64,000 nucleotides of DNA from Myxocyprinus asiaticus (GCF_019703515.2 NC_059385.1:29492001-29556000); one strand, 5' to 3'; shown: positions 10,425 through 20,489, counted from the stretch's first letter. The notes: a model not told the origin generated them from the letters alone. Numbers and translations are program-made.

Positions 10425-10644
10425 GATGCATCAGCTACTTGTGCTTTCACTAAACCTTGTGCATTCTGTGAGAATGGTCATATGTTGGAAGAATGTTATC
10501 AGTTCAGTGTTAAGCCAAATTGGACTTTTTGAGGAATAACAGATTTTGCTTTGGATGCTTAGTGAAAGGCCACTTAAGCAAAGATTGTAAAAGAAGATAC
10601 ACATGTAAATTTTGTTCAAAGAAACATCCAAGCATGCTACACAT
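10425..10644 (+). pseudogene. BEL/Pao gag zinc-knuckle region
   Basis: Read with one frame change, the segment gives CAFCENGHMLEEC (CCHC type), then FCFGCLVKGHLSKDC, then CKFCSKKHPSMLH. Three consecutive CCHC-like knuckles before the protease are typical of BEL/Pao. A stop in WTF-stop near 10530 interrupts it. Confidence 0.75.
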
Positions 10645-10827
10645 AACCACACAAGACAAAGTTCATGAGAAATAAATGGTAAAAGTTGATGAAACTGAAA
10701 CAGCTACCACGTTACCTGCTATAGTGAGTCATGAAACAAGTGCCTGTACTGGGGCCGGAGACAGTTGTGTTCTTGCCATATTACCTGTTAAAAATAAAGT
10801 CCAAAAAAAGTGATAAGACTGTGGAAG

Positions 10828-11117
10828 TGTATGCATTTATAGACCCAGACAGTTCAGCCACTTTTTGTACTTAGGCATTATCAAGACAGTTGAATGTCTA
10901 GGGTAGAAAGATTGATGTGATGTTAAGCACCATGAACTCAAAGAAACAAGTAGAAAGTTATGTGCTCACTGACTTTGAGATTAGTGGACTGGAAGAAAAC
11001 AACTTTGTTGAACTTTCCAAAGTGTTTACACAAGAGAGTATCCCAGTTTCAATGGAAAACATTCCACAACAACACGACATTGTCAAATGGCCTTACCTCA
11101 GTGAAGTGAAATGTTGA
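10828..11117 (+). pseudogene. BEL/Pao aspartic protease remnant
   Basis: The segment reads YAFIDPDSSATFCT, where BEL proteases have a DPGSS-type active site. The Gly after Asp-Pro is replaced by Asp and a stop follows (10873). The continuation (MLSTMNSKKQVESYVLTDFEISGLEENNF) and IPQQHDIVKWPYLSEVK fit the protease C-terminal part and the linker to RT. It is inactive. Confidence 0.65.
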
Positions 11118-11450
11118 ATGCGATGTGAAGCGATGATGATGAAGCAATCAGATGTTGAAGCGATGTATTATCAAGTAAGAGTTCCTGAAAAAGACACTGA
11201 CCTGTTGCGCTTCCTATGGTGGCCAGAAGGAGATGTAAATCAGGACTTAGCTGAGTACAAAATGGTTGTCCATCTTGTTGGTGCAAAGTCATCTCCAAGT
11301 GTTGCTAAATTCACACTTAGGAAAACAGCAGAGGAAAACCATAGTAAGTCATCTGTTGAAGCAGTTAACAATGTTCTCAAGAATTTTTATGTAGATGCCT
11401 GTTTAAAATCTGTCTCAAGTGATGCTCAAGCAAATTGCCTTATACAATGA
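11118..11450 (+). pseudogene. BEL/Pao reverse transcriptase fragment
   Basis: The frame holds MYYQVRVPEKDTDLLRFLWWP, VHLVGAKSSPSVAKFTLRKTAE and NVLKNFYVDACLKSVSS, successive RT motifs of the BEL/Pao type. The catalytic box reads YVDA, so the second Asp of the YVDD pair is Ala. After 11450 short runs such as LCASGGFHL and a GILSV-like segment can be followed to about 11660. Most of the N-terminal RT is missing, as are RNase H and integrase. It is non-functional. Confidence 0.8.
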
Positions 11451-11671
11451 TCTCACAAAACTTTGTGCTAGTGGAGGATTTCATCTCACAAAGAGCTAAA
11501 GATGTAAGAAACTTGGACTTGAGTTAAGATACGCTTCCTGCGGAGAGAGCATTAGGGGTTTTATGGTGTGTCAATTCAGACATGTTCAAGTTTAATATCA
11601 GTCAGAAATAAAGACCTGTAACCAGAAAGAGGAATCCTGTCAGTCACAATTTCCATCTACAAGGGCCACCC

Positions 11672-11745
11672 CTGTTCATTATGTAAAGCACACTGAGTGT
11701 AGTGTCAGAAAAGCACTATATAAAAATGTAACATTCATTCATCAT
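11672..11745 (+). repeat. SINE/LINE 3'-tail fragment
   Basis: TATGTAAAGCACACTGAG...AGCACTATATAAAAATG followed by (CATT)n-like repeats is the typical 3' tail of fish L2-tailed retroposons. It abuts the end of the BEL/Pao fragment. Confidence 0.5.
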
Positions 11746-11834
11746 GGAACCTCCATAAATGAATGTTTTGGAATGCTGCAACACCACAAAAATAACACTC
11801 AGCACAGGAGACTTGACTTGCAATTGATTTCAAT

Positions 11835-12282
11835 AGTATAACGTTGAAGCACACACAAAAGCAGGATGAGAACAGACGATGACAATGATTTGAACCCAAG
11901 TGCAATTTATTTACAATGTACCTCCAACATGAAACTATCAATAAAACAAAACAGAATACAAACATGAACTTAACTATACTGAATCTGACTTAACTGAATA
12001 TGACTATGAAAACAAGAACCATCCATGAAGATGAAAATGGCAAACATCAGGGCTTAAATACACAGACATGGGATAACAATGTCATTGGAAAAGACATCCA
12101 ATGACAGAACAGATAACCAATGATAAACTAGAACTGATAATGAGATGACAAGATGATGAAACAAGAACCATTGAGAAGACAATAGGTGTGTTTGACTTAA
12201 TGCAGGATCGACTTAAAGCAGTGCATGTCGGTAAAATTTTTTGTCTGACTTGAAACAGCACCACTGCCACATCATCGTGACA
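11835..12282 (-). repeat. Solo LTR, minus strand
   Basis: On the minus strand it starts TGTCACGATGATG (12282 leftward), has a TGTGTATTTAAGCCC promoter-like stretch (12070-12050) and a TTGTAAATAAATTGCACTTGGG polyadenylation region that matches the end of the 28682-30181 LTR (TTGTAAATAAACTGCATTTGGG). The 3' boundary is approximate. No internal region is attached, so it is probably a recombination-derived solo LTR or a fragment. Confidence 0.65.
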
Positions 12283-12486
12283 TATACCATCAAAGTACAG
12301 CGAGAGTGATTCGAGAACAGCCAGCTGGCACAGCCACTGCAGTTGCTCCAGAGGAGCTTATTCATGATTGGCCAGACTCACAATGTGACGATGACGTGTT
12401 TTTCATGGGCTGTGTTCGCAATGGCATACTTCACATACTACTCTTACTACATCTTCTATATCAGTCTATGGCAGAAATAAAAGTAG

Positions 12487-12667
12487 TTCCCTATCTGTCA
12501 CTCACTCAACGTTGGTGTCGATTTAGTGACACTAGGGATCACTCTTGGGAGTCCGAGACACCTCTGGTCTTTGATAAAAGGCCAATGAAAATTGGCGAGT
12601 GGTTTTTGCATGCCACTCCCCTGAACATACGGGTATAAAAGGAGCTGGTATGCAACCACTCATTCAG
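12487..12667 (+). repeat. DIRS left terminal repeat with end extension
   Basis: 12511-12667 is the inverted counterpart of 18712-18555, while 12487-12510 is the left extension, complementary only to the internal complementary region. The repeat contains the element's TATA box. Confidence 0.85.
12632..12649 (+). promoter_or_regulatory. TATA box in DIRS terminal repeat
   Basis: GGGTATAAAAGGAGCTGG lies at the inner part of the left repeat, upstream of ORF1. TATAAAAGG is a strong pol II TATA match. The inverted copy is on the minus strand in the right repeat near 18570-18587. Confidence 0.65.
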
Positions 12668-12925
12668 ATTTTCTCTTTGGAGCCGAACGGTCATGCTCAC
12701 TGAGCTGAACACTACTGTTCATTCACCTCTGCTGGATCTGACGGCGCATTTCAGCGGCTTCTTCCTCCTCTGCACTGGTGCACTGCAGAGAATGCCCCTG
12801 GGCGCTTCGGCAGAAAAACTAGAGAGTTTATTTCTGAAAGAGAGTTTTTCCCCTCTAAAAGAGTATATATTTCTCTAAAAGAGCGCACACACGGAACGTC
12901 TTTTTAAAGACGCGTCTTTTTAAAG

Positions 12926-14780
12926 ATGCTTTTCCGATTGTGTGTTATTCCTGGTTGTGCTCGTTATCTCTCACCTTCTAACGGTCACGATCACTGTCTT
13001 TCGTGTCTGGGCACTGCTCATGCGGAGACAGCGTTCGTGGATGGTCATGTTCTCACTGCGAGAATATGTCCGTGGCAACGTTGCGGTCGCGGCTCGCCTT
13101 CGTAAGAAAGCGAGCCACCCCAGAGGCTCCCGCCACGGTCTTTTACCCACTGGTTTGAGGCCAGCGCAGCTAGCACTGGGGGCGATTTGGGGACCCCAAC
13201 GGGACCGCCTCCGCCGGGTATCCCCTCGCGGACCTCCCATTCCCCAGCACGCTCGTCTGCCCCGATCGGGCTTCCGGGTGAGTCCGCCGGCTCGTCTCAA
13301 GGAGAGTTCGACCTCTTATTCGGAGCCCGCGAAAGTGATGAGCTCTCGAGGGCAGCATCTGAGAGTGGGATCATCCAGTCGGAAGCCTCAGCTGGGCTCC
13401 TCCCTTCGGGGTCGATCGCCCAGTCACAGGCTGACGCGGAGATAACGACATGCTTTCCCGGGCAGCCGCGAGCATCGGTTAGAGTGGATTTCACCGCTCT
13501 TCCCTGAACCCTCGCGGCTCGGTGATTGGTTCCTGGGCTTGCGCCGCCACTCAAAGCCACGCCCCGCCCCGTTCATTTCTTCCCGGAAGTGCATGAAGAG
13601 TTGACAAGGTTGCGGGAGGCACTTTTTACTGCCCGGTCCCGATCTTTTCAGCTTCCCCGCTCTCACTACCCTCGATGGTGGGGCAGCCAAGGGTTATTTG
13701 GCAATCCCCCGGTGGATAAAGGCGATCGCGGTGCACCTATGCCTGCAGAGCGCCGCCACCTGGTGCGGGTGCCCAAAGCTCCCGTCCAAGGCCTGTAGGT
13801 TTACGTCGTCTCTGACGGCCAAGGCCTACGGTGCCGCTGGACAAGCCGCCTCCGCCCTGCACGCCATGGCTCTCCTGCAAGTCTGCCGGAGGTCACGGCG
13901 CGGTCTCTCGGGTGGATGATGGCCACACTAGTGGTCCAGGAGTGCCACCTTTGGCTCAACCCGGTCGAGATGGGTGAGGCCGACAAGACACAATTCCTTG
14001 CTGCCTCCATTTCCCAGGCGGGCCTATTCGGCGACACCGTCGAGGTTGCCCAGCAGTTCTTGATGGTAGACCAGTAGATGGATGCTAACCGGCATATCCT
14101 GCCCCGGCGCGGCTCAAGATCCCGCACCCCATCTACTCATCGCCAAGGGCGTCCCTCTGTGGTGACTGCACCGGCTCTGCCGCAGCCCGCCCCTTCGGCC
14201 TGGCCCGGGCGTGGAGCCCACCGCAGGAAGCAGATGCCACCCGTCTCGCGGCCGCCCAGAACCCGTGAAAGGCTTCAAAGCGCCCTTGAGACGGGCGACC
14301 CAGGGACAACGAAACCCGCTGCTCTGGAGCTGGTAAGCAGATCTTCATCTTTTTGTTAGCTTTTGCATTTAATTGCGCTGCATGCCCAAGTGGCTGCAGT
14401 ACTCAAGAGCTCAGCAAGAGTGGTTTCCTTGTTCCCTGGGTCATGTATCCGGTGTGTACGGTTGGCATCACGACCACCGTCCACCACTCCATTTGGCAGG
14501 TTGGCGCTCCAGCGGCAGTCTCCCGCCCTGAGCGCCCAGCTGTGGCACAAATCCGCCCCTGATGTGACAGTCTCCATGGGTAACGAGGACAGGCCTCTTC
14601 CTCCCCCGTCCCAGGCTGTTCCGGGGGTGGTCACAAGGAGCCAGATAAGTGCTTCGATGTCCTCGGACTCAGCACGGCCATGACGTGGTGTGGCACCTCG
14701 AGTTCCGCCCCGCCGCGAGGCCCCACCTGCCAGTATATCCGATGACGTTGTCCCTTTGGTCCCCCTTGCGCGGAACTTGG
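12926..14780 (+). pseudogene. DIRS ORF1 (gag-like), frameshifted
   Basis: The first piece, 12926-13105, starts with Met and reads CVIPGCARYL then GHDHCLSCLGTAH, a Cys/His pattern (C-x4-C ... H-x2-C-x2-C-x4-H) suggesting a zinc-binding head. The next piece in another frame (13187-13507) has SSAPIGLPGESAGSSQGEFDLLFGARESDEL, which is collinear with the uninterrupted 160-residue frames of the derivative copies at 32228-32710 and 37020-37502. Further pieces run to about 14780 in shifting frames. At least three shifts separate the pieces. In the family this protein is thought to package the RNA. Confidence 0.7.
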
Positions 14781-14790
14781 ACGCATTGGC

Positions 14791-16236
14791 TTGCGACTTC
14801 CAGTCCGTCATGAGGGCTGGTCCGGACCGTCCGACTCGGCTGCGCGATTCACTTCGCCGGGCATCCGCCCAGGTTCAGCGGTGTCCACTTCACCTTGGCG
14901 AAAGATGAAAACGCTGCTACCTTGCGAGGAGATCGCTACCCTCCTACGGAAGGACGCAATAGAACCTGTCCCTCCAGCCGAGATGAAGAAAGGGTTTTAC
15001 AGCCCCTACTTCATTGTACCGAAAAAAGGTGGTGGGTTGTGGCCAATCTTGGACCTGCGAGTACTGAACCGGGCTTTACACAGACTCCCGTTCAAGATGC
15101 TGATGCAAAGATGCATTCTAGCGAGCGTCCGGCATCAAGATTGGTTCGCGACGGTAGACCCAAAGGATGCGTACTTTCACGTCTCGATCCTTCCTCGACA
15201 CAGACCCTTCCTGCGGTTCGCGTTCGAGGGTCAGGCGTATCAGTACAAAGTCCTCCCTTTCGGCCTGTCCCTGTCTCCTTGCGTCTTTACGAAGATCGCA
15301 GAGGCTGCCCTTGCCCCGTTAAGGGGCAACTATCTTGACGACTGGCTAATCTTAGCTCACTCTCGAGACGTGTTATGCGCACGCAGGGACCTGGTGCTCT
15401 CACACCTCAGCCAACTAGGGCTTCGGGTCAACTGGGAAAAGAGCAAGCTCCTCCCGGTTCAGAGCATCTCTTTTCTCGGTTTGGATTTGGACTCAGTCTC
15501 CTTGACGGCGCACCTTACAAACGAGCGTGCCCAGTCAGTGCTGGCCTGTTTGAATGTGTTCAAACAGAAAACAGCGGTTCCACTGAAACTTTTTCAGAGG
15601 CTCCTGGGGCATATGGCATCCTCGGCGGTGGCCACCCCGCTCGGGTTGATGCATATGAGGCCGCTTCAGCACTGGCTCCAGACTCGAGTCCCGAGATGGG
15701 CATGGCACCACGGGACACACTGCGTGGCCATTACGTCGGTCTGTGACCGTCTTTTCAGTCCTTGGACTGACCTCTCGTTTCTACGAGCAGGTGTTCCCCT
15801 AGAACTGGTCTCCAGGCGCGTCGTGGTCACGACAGACTCCTCCAAAATGGGTTGGGGCACTGTTGGCAATGGGCACGCAGCCGCTGGCCTCTGGATGGGT
15901 CCGCAGCTGCGTTGGCACATCAACTGCCTCGAGTTACTGGCAATTCTGCTCGCCCTGCGGAGGTTCCAGCCGTTGATCCAGGGCAAGCACGCACTAGTTC
16001 GGATAGACAGCATGGCAGCGGTAGCATATGTCAACTGCCAAGGCAGTCTGCACTCCCGCTGTATGTCACAACTCGCCCGCCGTCTCCTCCAATGGAGTCA
16101 GCAGCACCTAAAGTCGCTGCAAGCCACTCACACCCCGGGTAACCTCAACACTTCGGCGGATGCGCCGTTACAGCAGGTTACCCTCAAGGGAGACTGGAGA
16201 CTCCACCTTCAGGTGGTCCAGCTGATTTGGAGTTGA
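14791..16236 (+). CDS. DIRS reverse transcriptase-RNase H, open frame of 481 aa
   Basis: RT motifs in order: FYSPYFIVPKKGGGLWPILDLR (about 70-90), the first catalytic Asp in FATVDPKDAYFHV (D123), the QYKVLPFGLSLSP motif (about 150-162), and YLDDW with catalytic Asp 183 and 184. The LGLDLDS thumb follows. RNase H is recognised by VVTTDSSKMGWG (D349), NCLELLAIL (E381), RIDSMAAV (D406) and TSADAPL (D457), so all four acidic residues are present. Met 1 is only the first Met in the frame; a start nearer 14905 (MKTLLPCEE) is also possible. The frame ends earlier than expected, since RASVD-like sequence continues in another frame after 16236, implying a shift near 16160-16240. The enzyme would copy element RNA into DNA. 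Confidence 0.85.
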   Translation: MRLPVRHEGWSGPSDSAARFTSPGIRPGSAVSTSPWRKMKTLLPCEEIATLLRKDAIEPVPPAEMKKGFYSPYFIVPKKGGGLWPILDLRVLNRALHRLPFKMLMQRCILASVRHQDWFATVDPKDAYFHVSILPRHRPFLRFAFEGQAYQYKVLPFGLSLSPCVFTKIAEAALAPLRGNYLDDWLILAHSRDVLCARRDLVLSHLSQLGLRVNWEKSKLLPVQSISFLGLDLDSVSLTAHLTNERAQSVLACLNVFKQKTAVPLKLFQRLLGHMASSAVATPLGLMHMRPLQHWLQTRVPRWAWHHGTHCVAITSVCDRLFSPWTDLSFLRAGVPLELVSRRVVVTTDSSKMGWGTVGNGHAAAGLWMGPQLRWHINCLELLAILLALRRFQPLIQGKHALVRIDSMAAVAYVNCQGSLHSRCMSQLARRLLQWSQQHLKSLQATHTPGNLNTSADAPLQQVTLKGDWRLHLQVVQLIWS

Positions 16237-17002
16237 TTCGACAGGCACAGGTGCACCTGTTCGCCTCCCAAGAATCCTCCCCACTGCCCGATCTGGTACG
16301 CCTTGACCGAGGCCTTCCTCGGCATAGACGCGCTGGCACACAGCTGGTCCCCTGGCATTTGCAAATATGCGTTTTCCCCCAGTGAGCCTGCTTGCACAGA
16401 CCCTGTGCAAGGTCAGGGAGGACGAGGAGAAGGTCATCCTGGTAAGCACCCTACTGGTCTGCCCAGACGTGGTGCTCGGACCTCACGCTCCTCGCGACAG
16501 CTCCCCCCGGGCAAATTCCCCTGAGGAAGGACCTTCTTTCTCAGGGAAGGGGCACCATCCGGCACCCACGCCCAGACCTCTGGAATCTCCATGTCTGGCC
16601 CCTGGATGGGACATGGAAGACCTAAGCTGTCTCCCACCTGCAATGGTAGACACGTTCACTCAGGCTAGGGCTCCCTCTACGAGGCGCCTGGATGCCTTTA
16701 AGTGGCGTCTGTTCGCTAAGTGGTGTTCTTCCCATCGGGAAGACCCCCAGAGATGCGCAGTCAGATCAGTGCTTTCCTTCCTGCAAGAGAGGTTGGAAGG
16801 GAGGCTGTCCCCTTCCACCTTGAAGGTGTACATTGCTGCCATAGCAGCACACCACAACGCAGTCGACGGTAAGTCCTTAGGGAAGCATGATCTGATCATC
16901 AGGTTCCTAAGAGGCGCCAGGAGGCTGAATCCCTCCAGGCTGCGCCTCATTCCCTCATCGGTCCTCTGTAGTTTTTCAGGGTCTACAGAGAGCCCCCTTT
17001 GA
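16237..17002 (+). pseudogene. DIRS linker and tyrosine recombinase N-terminal part
   Basis: After the RT stop, PIWYALTEAFLGIDALAHSW (about 16285-16345) continues the polyprotein in another frame. From 16367 the open frame reads LLAQTLCKVREDEEKVILV and then STRRLDAFKWRLFAKWC, VRSVLSFLQERL and LSPSTLKVYIAAIAAHH, the SAM-like core-binding domain of phage-type integrases as found in DIRS. A stop follows TESPL at 17002. Confidence 0.75.
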
Positions 17003-17623
17003 GCTTTACAGTCAGCCGAGCTTAAGGCACTCTCCTTGAAGACTGCCCTCCTGACTGCGCTCACTTCCATCAAGAAGGTAGGTGACCTGCAAGCGTTCTC
17101 TGTCAGCAAAACGTGCCTGGAGTTTGGTCCGGGCTATTCTCATGTGATCCTGAGACCCCGACCGGGCTATGTGCCCAAGGTTCCCACCACTCCTTTTAGG
17201 GACCAGGTGGTGAACCTGCAAGAGCTGCCCCAGGATGAGGCAGACTCAGCCCTGTCGTTGCTGTGTCCGGTTGCTGTTTACGCATCTATTTGGATCGCAC
17301 GCAGAGCTTTAGAGTCTCTGAGCAGCTCTTTGTCTGTTTTGGTGCACAGCGGAAAGGAAGCGCTGTCTCAAACAGAGGATCGCCCACTGGCTCATTGATG
17401 CCATAACTATGGCATATCTCGCCCAAAACAGGCCGCCCCGGTAGGGCTACGAGCCCATTCTACCCATGGTGTAGCGGCTTCTTGGGCCCTGGCCAGAGGT
17501 GCCTCTCTAACAGACATTTTCAGAGCAGCGGGCTGGGCAACACCCAGCACCTTTGCAAGGTTCTACAACCTCTGGTTGGAACCGGTTTCGTCCCAGGTAG
17601 TGGCACGCAACACAAGCGGATAA
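17003..17623 (+). pseudogene. DIRS tyrosine recombinase catalytic domain, frameshifted
   Basis: 17003-17398 carries TALTSIKKVGDLQAFSV and YVPKVPTTPFRDQVV, the start of the catalytic domain including the Arg/Lys region in KKVGDLQ. The frame then shifts, and 17441-17623 reads VGLRAHSTHGVAASWALARG and STFARFYNL. This contains the R-x-x-S-x-x-H-G box and the catalytic Tyr in FYNL. All typical residues are seen but distributed over two frames, so the recombinase is broken in this copy. Confidence 0.8.
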
Positions 17624-18380
17624 GCCCGGGATAGCCGGCCGGGTGTATCGCTTGCACATAGCGCCTTCCACCTCCTTTTGAGCTGAAGACGTGCGCTGTT
17701 AATTCCCAGTAGTGTTCACAAAAGTTGTTCCCTAGTTGACTTCCTCCGAGCCCTGTGGCAGTCGAGTTTTCGGAAAGACTCGCTGCCGGCCCAGTACACG
17801 CACTAACTAAGAGCCCGGTTCTGGGGTAGGTGCTCCGCATGTGGCAGTTCCCTGTAAGGCTAACCCCATGCGATCTATATCTTCCACTAATTCATTTCCC
17901 TGCTGGCAAACTGCGTCTTCCTTGGGCAGAGCCCCTCTGCCCCAGTCTCCATGTTGTAGTAACTCCTCCCCCATTGGGCAGGATCTACCTTGAAGGCTCT
18001 CCACATGGTTGGAAAGACCATGTGATGTATTCTTCCACTTAAATACCACCCCCTCTCTTGGGGCGAGGTGTGGTCTCCGCGGTGTCCTCCCCTTGGGAGG
18101 GACACCCCCCACTAGACCTGGCGGCCCAGTCGGATAATCCCCCTTCTTTTTTAGGGAGTGGAAAAAGAGAAGGGGAAAGAGGCCACGACTGGGTTAAGCC
18201 TGTCTATATCTCTGGGTAGTCGACTTGTCCCCAAAAAGGGCCGTTCGACACTCATAACTGTGTTGGGGAGGTTACTTGTCGACCTGGTGTGCTGGCTATG
18301 AGGCACACAGCAAGTCTGCCCACCAAACACCGCCAGTTCACGTAACACAGTTCAGCCTTGTGGTGTTTTGTATAGGGACC

Positions 18381-18484
18381 CCTAGTGTCACTACATCGAC
18401 ACCAACGTCGAGTGAGTGACAGATAGGGAACGTCATGGTTACTGGTGTAACCTCCGTTCCCTGATGGAGGGAACGAGATGTTGG
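18381..18484. repeat. DIRS internal complementary region
   Basis: 18381-18431 is the reverse complement of the left end 12487-12537 with two mismatches. 18432-18484 is the reverse complement of the right end 18707-18759 with one mismatch. The halves abut exactly between 18431 and 18432. In the DIRS1 model this region is the template that bridges the two ends during circle formation. Confidence 0.9.
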
Positions 18485-18554
18485 TCCCTCCTGCCACAAC
18501 GCTGAACTACCCGCTGAAATGGCCGGACCTTATATCGGCTCCTCAGTGTAAAAC

Positions 18555-18759
18555 CTGAATGAGTGGTTGCATACCAGCTCCTTTTATACCCGTATGTTCG
18601 GGGGAGTGGCATGCAAATACCACTCGCCAATTTTCATTGGCCTTTTATCAAAGACCAGAGGTGTCTCGGGCTCCCAAGAGTGACCCCTAGTGTCACTACA
18701 TCGACACCAACGTCTCGTTCCCTCCATCAGGGAACGGAGGTTACACCAGTAACCATGAC
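18555..18759 (-). repeat. DIRS right terminal repeat with end extension
   Basis: 18555-18712 is the inverted counterpart of the left repeat. 18713-18759 is the right-end extension, with a CTCGTTCCCTCC...GGAACGGAGG self-complementary part and ending AACCATGAC. A TATA box on the minus strand is at about 18570-18587. Confidence 0.85.
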
Positions 18760-19409
18760 GTTTGGTAGTATGTCATTACCATGGTGTTTATTCTGAAAAC
18801 TCACACAAATCCATGTTTTTGTAACAGTACATCATGTTTATATCATGTTATATTATGTTTGTCAGTAATGTGTATATTCATTAAAAACAAAATCAAGATG
18901 ATTAAAAATAGTGACTCCTTTATTGGTATTAAAATAATACAGACATTTATTGGACTTTCTTCTTGTACACACAGCAGGCACTGTATTAAGCAGTACATAA
19001 CCTTTTCAAATTAACAATGTTTCTGGTTGTTTTATGTAAAATATCTGTCTATCTGAATTCCACTCCGTCTGCAATAAAGAAAGCAAACATTGTGCAATCT
19101 TCCCTGACTGGTTTAGGTTCAGCACGTGATGGGAAGTGCAAAGTGTCTTGACGGCTCCCTTTTCAACTCCTCCCCCGACTGCAAGCAAACCTTTGTTTGT
19201 GCTAAATTTGCAGAGAACTCTTGATTTTTGTAAGGGTGTTGGAATACGAGGGTCACATGACAAACAGGAAAATTGCATGACACAACAGGAAACAGTGAAT
19301 TTGGAAACTAAACTTCAAAATAAAAGACATGACATAATACATGAACAAAAGCATGTGGCACATAGGGACAACAATCTAATGATGATACTCAAATTGGCAT
19401 TAAAGTAGC
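18760..19409. other. Mostly unrecognised; MITE end near 19207-19238
   Basis: No coding region. At about 19207-19238 a TTTGCAGAGAACTCTTGATT...TTTTGTAAGGG segment matches the right end of the small MITE at 22366-22520. The rest is not recognised. Confidence 0.45.
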
Positions 19410-19763
19410 TGTCATGATTCATTGTTGTTTCGCACTTATGTTTTGCACCGTCCTCTGTTTCCCCTGGACTACACTTCCCATAATTTCCTGCCCTCATCAC
19501 TGCCAGCTGTTCCCTATTGTTCTCACCTGTGTTTCATTTCCTCATTTACCCCTGTGTTATAATGCCTTGATTTCTACCCAGTCTTTGTGAGTTGTTGTGT
19601 TTTTCTCTCCTGTTCTTATGTACCAGTTCCCATTGTGGATGTTTTATTTGTTTTATTTCCTAGTTCTTAGTTCAGCCTTGTTCCCGAGTTTTCCATGTTA
19701 TTTTTATAAACTTCTTTAACCGCACCTAGATCCTGCTCTTGTGACTTCCTTCGAATCGTTACA
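19410..19763 (+). repeat. Solo LTR, 354 bp
   Basis: Begins TGTCATGATTC and ends TCGTTACA. The flanks GTAGC (19405-19409) and ATAGC (19764-19768) match at four of five bases, as expected of a slightly decayed 5-bp target duplication. No internal region is attached, so it is a solo LTR formed by recombination between two LTRs. Confidence 0.75.
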
Positions 19764-20054
19764 ATAGCACACCTATATTGGCAAATATAATACATTGTTA
19801 TTTCACTGAATTTATTTCACAATAGGTTTCTTTTCAATATTACATGGAATATAAGTTGATTTATAATTGATGTTTCTCTTGCCTCATTTGCCGTCTCGTG
19901 TTGGTAATGACCTTGGCACATTGCATACATTGCATATGAAGACATGCAATGCTGCTTGTAAATTAGGCTAAAACAAGGTATCTTAAGTCTAGGGTATGCC
20001 AGACTGATCACACTGTGAATTTGGTTACATTAGGTCAAATGTTCTTCAGCTAAA

Positions 20055-20420
20055 ATCAGTCTGTGTTTACCGAAATTTAAACCACTGCCCCCAGTGGCCA
20101 AAGCTGGAAATGTTCTTGAGCCTAAGGGGACGTGTGAGCTCCAGTTTCTGGGTGAAACGTCCACGGAGTGGTGTCAAAAGTGTGTTGTATTTTTAGTTGT
20201 AAATTATGTAAAACGGTCAACAGGAATGCATATTTTATTAACCCTAGACCCTAACCCCAACCCTAAACCTAACCAACAGTGGAGTAAAAAAATAATAGTA
20301 GAACAAAAATATAACCTCTAAATCAAGCTTACCATGTGAACATGATTACTTCCTGGTTCCCACAGGACAAGAAACCATGTCTCTGAGGTGCCTTGCACAA
20401 CACTATATCAGTTGCGCTAG
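20055..20420 (-). repeat. SINE-like repeat, family A, copy 2
   Basis: Shares with copy 1 the ACACTGCCC...GTGGCCAAAG block, CACGTGTGAGCTCC, GAATGCATATTTTAT and a CCCTAACCCCAACCC...CCTAACC stretch, then ATTACTTCCTGGTT. The tRNA-like head on its right side (minus-strand 5' end) is diverged. Confidence 0.65.
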
Positions 20421-20489
20421 AGGGAAGGTGTCCCCATACAAAAATAGAGAGAAGAGTTAATGGCAAACTTGCAGCAAATTGTCCATTGT

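Larger units (their letters stand above)
7938..11660 (+). mobile_element. BEL/Pao LTR retrotransposon, decayed and interrupted
   Basis: Pieces of one BEL/Pao polyprotein appear in order on the plus strand: gag (7982-8402), gag zinc knuckles (about 10425-10644), aspartic protease (about 10828-11117), and a reverse transcriptase piece (11118-11450) with short recognisable runs to about 11660. Integrase, the 3' end and clear LTRs are absent. The gag is split by an LTR element (8404-10318), and the sequence between the two gag halves is also partly deleted. Many stops and shifts make it non-coding today. Confidence 0.85.
12487..18759 (+). mobile_element. DIRS retrotransposon, near full length (6.27 kb)
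   Basis: The element has all hallmarks of DIRS: inverted terminal repeats, an internal complementary region (18381-18484), RT with RNase H, and a tyrosine recombinase instead of a DDE integrase. Its ends follow from the internal complementary region: 51 nt match the reverse complement of the left end with two mismatches, and the next 53 nt match the reverse complement of the right end with one. DIRS elements integrate through circular DNA by the recombinase and leave no target duplication; none is seen. ORF1 and the recombinase carry frameshifts, so this copy is probably defective, although the RT frame is open. Confidence 0.9.

Noticed and set aside
12306..12486. Flanking MITE pair split by the DIRS element (CATACT/AGTATG motifs on both sides)
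   Set aside because: Short similar motifs lie on both sides (12430-12450 and 18766-18780), but they are too short to show that the DIRS element sits inside another repeat.
14356..14811. 151-residue minus-strand frame in the DIRS ORF1 region
   Set aside because: Overlaps plus-strand DIRS coding remnants. GC-rich sequence gives open frames on both strands. No domain.
20232..20280. Telomere-like CCCTAA/CCTAACC stretch, also TTAGG-like at 34275-34295
   Set aside because: It is part of the family A repeat body and recurs at the same place in each copy. Not an interstitial telomere array.
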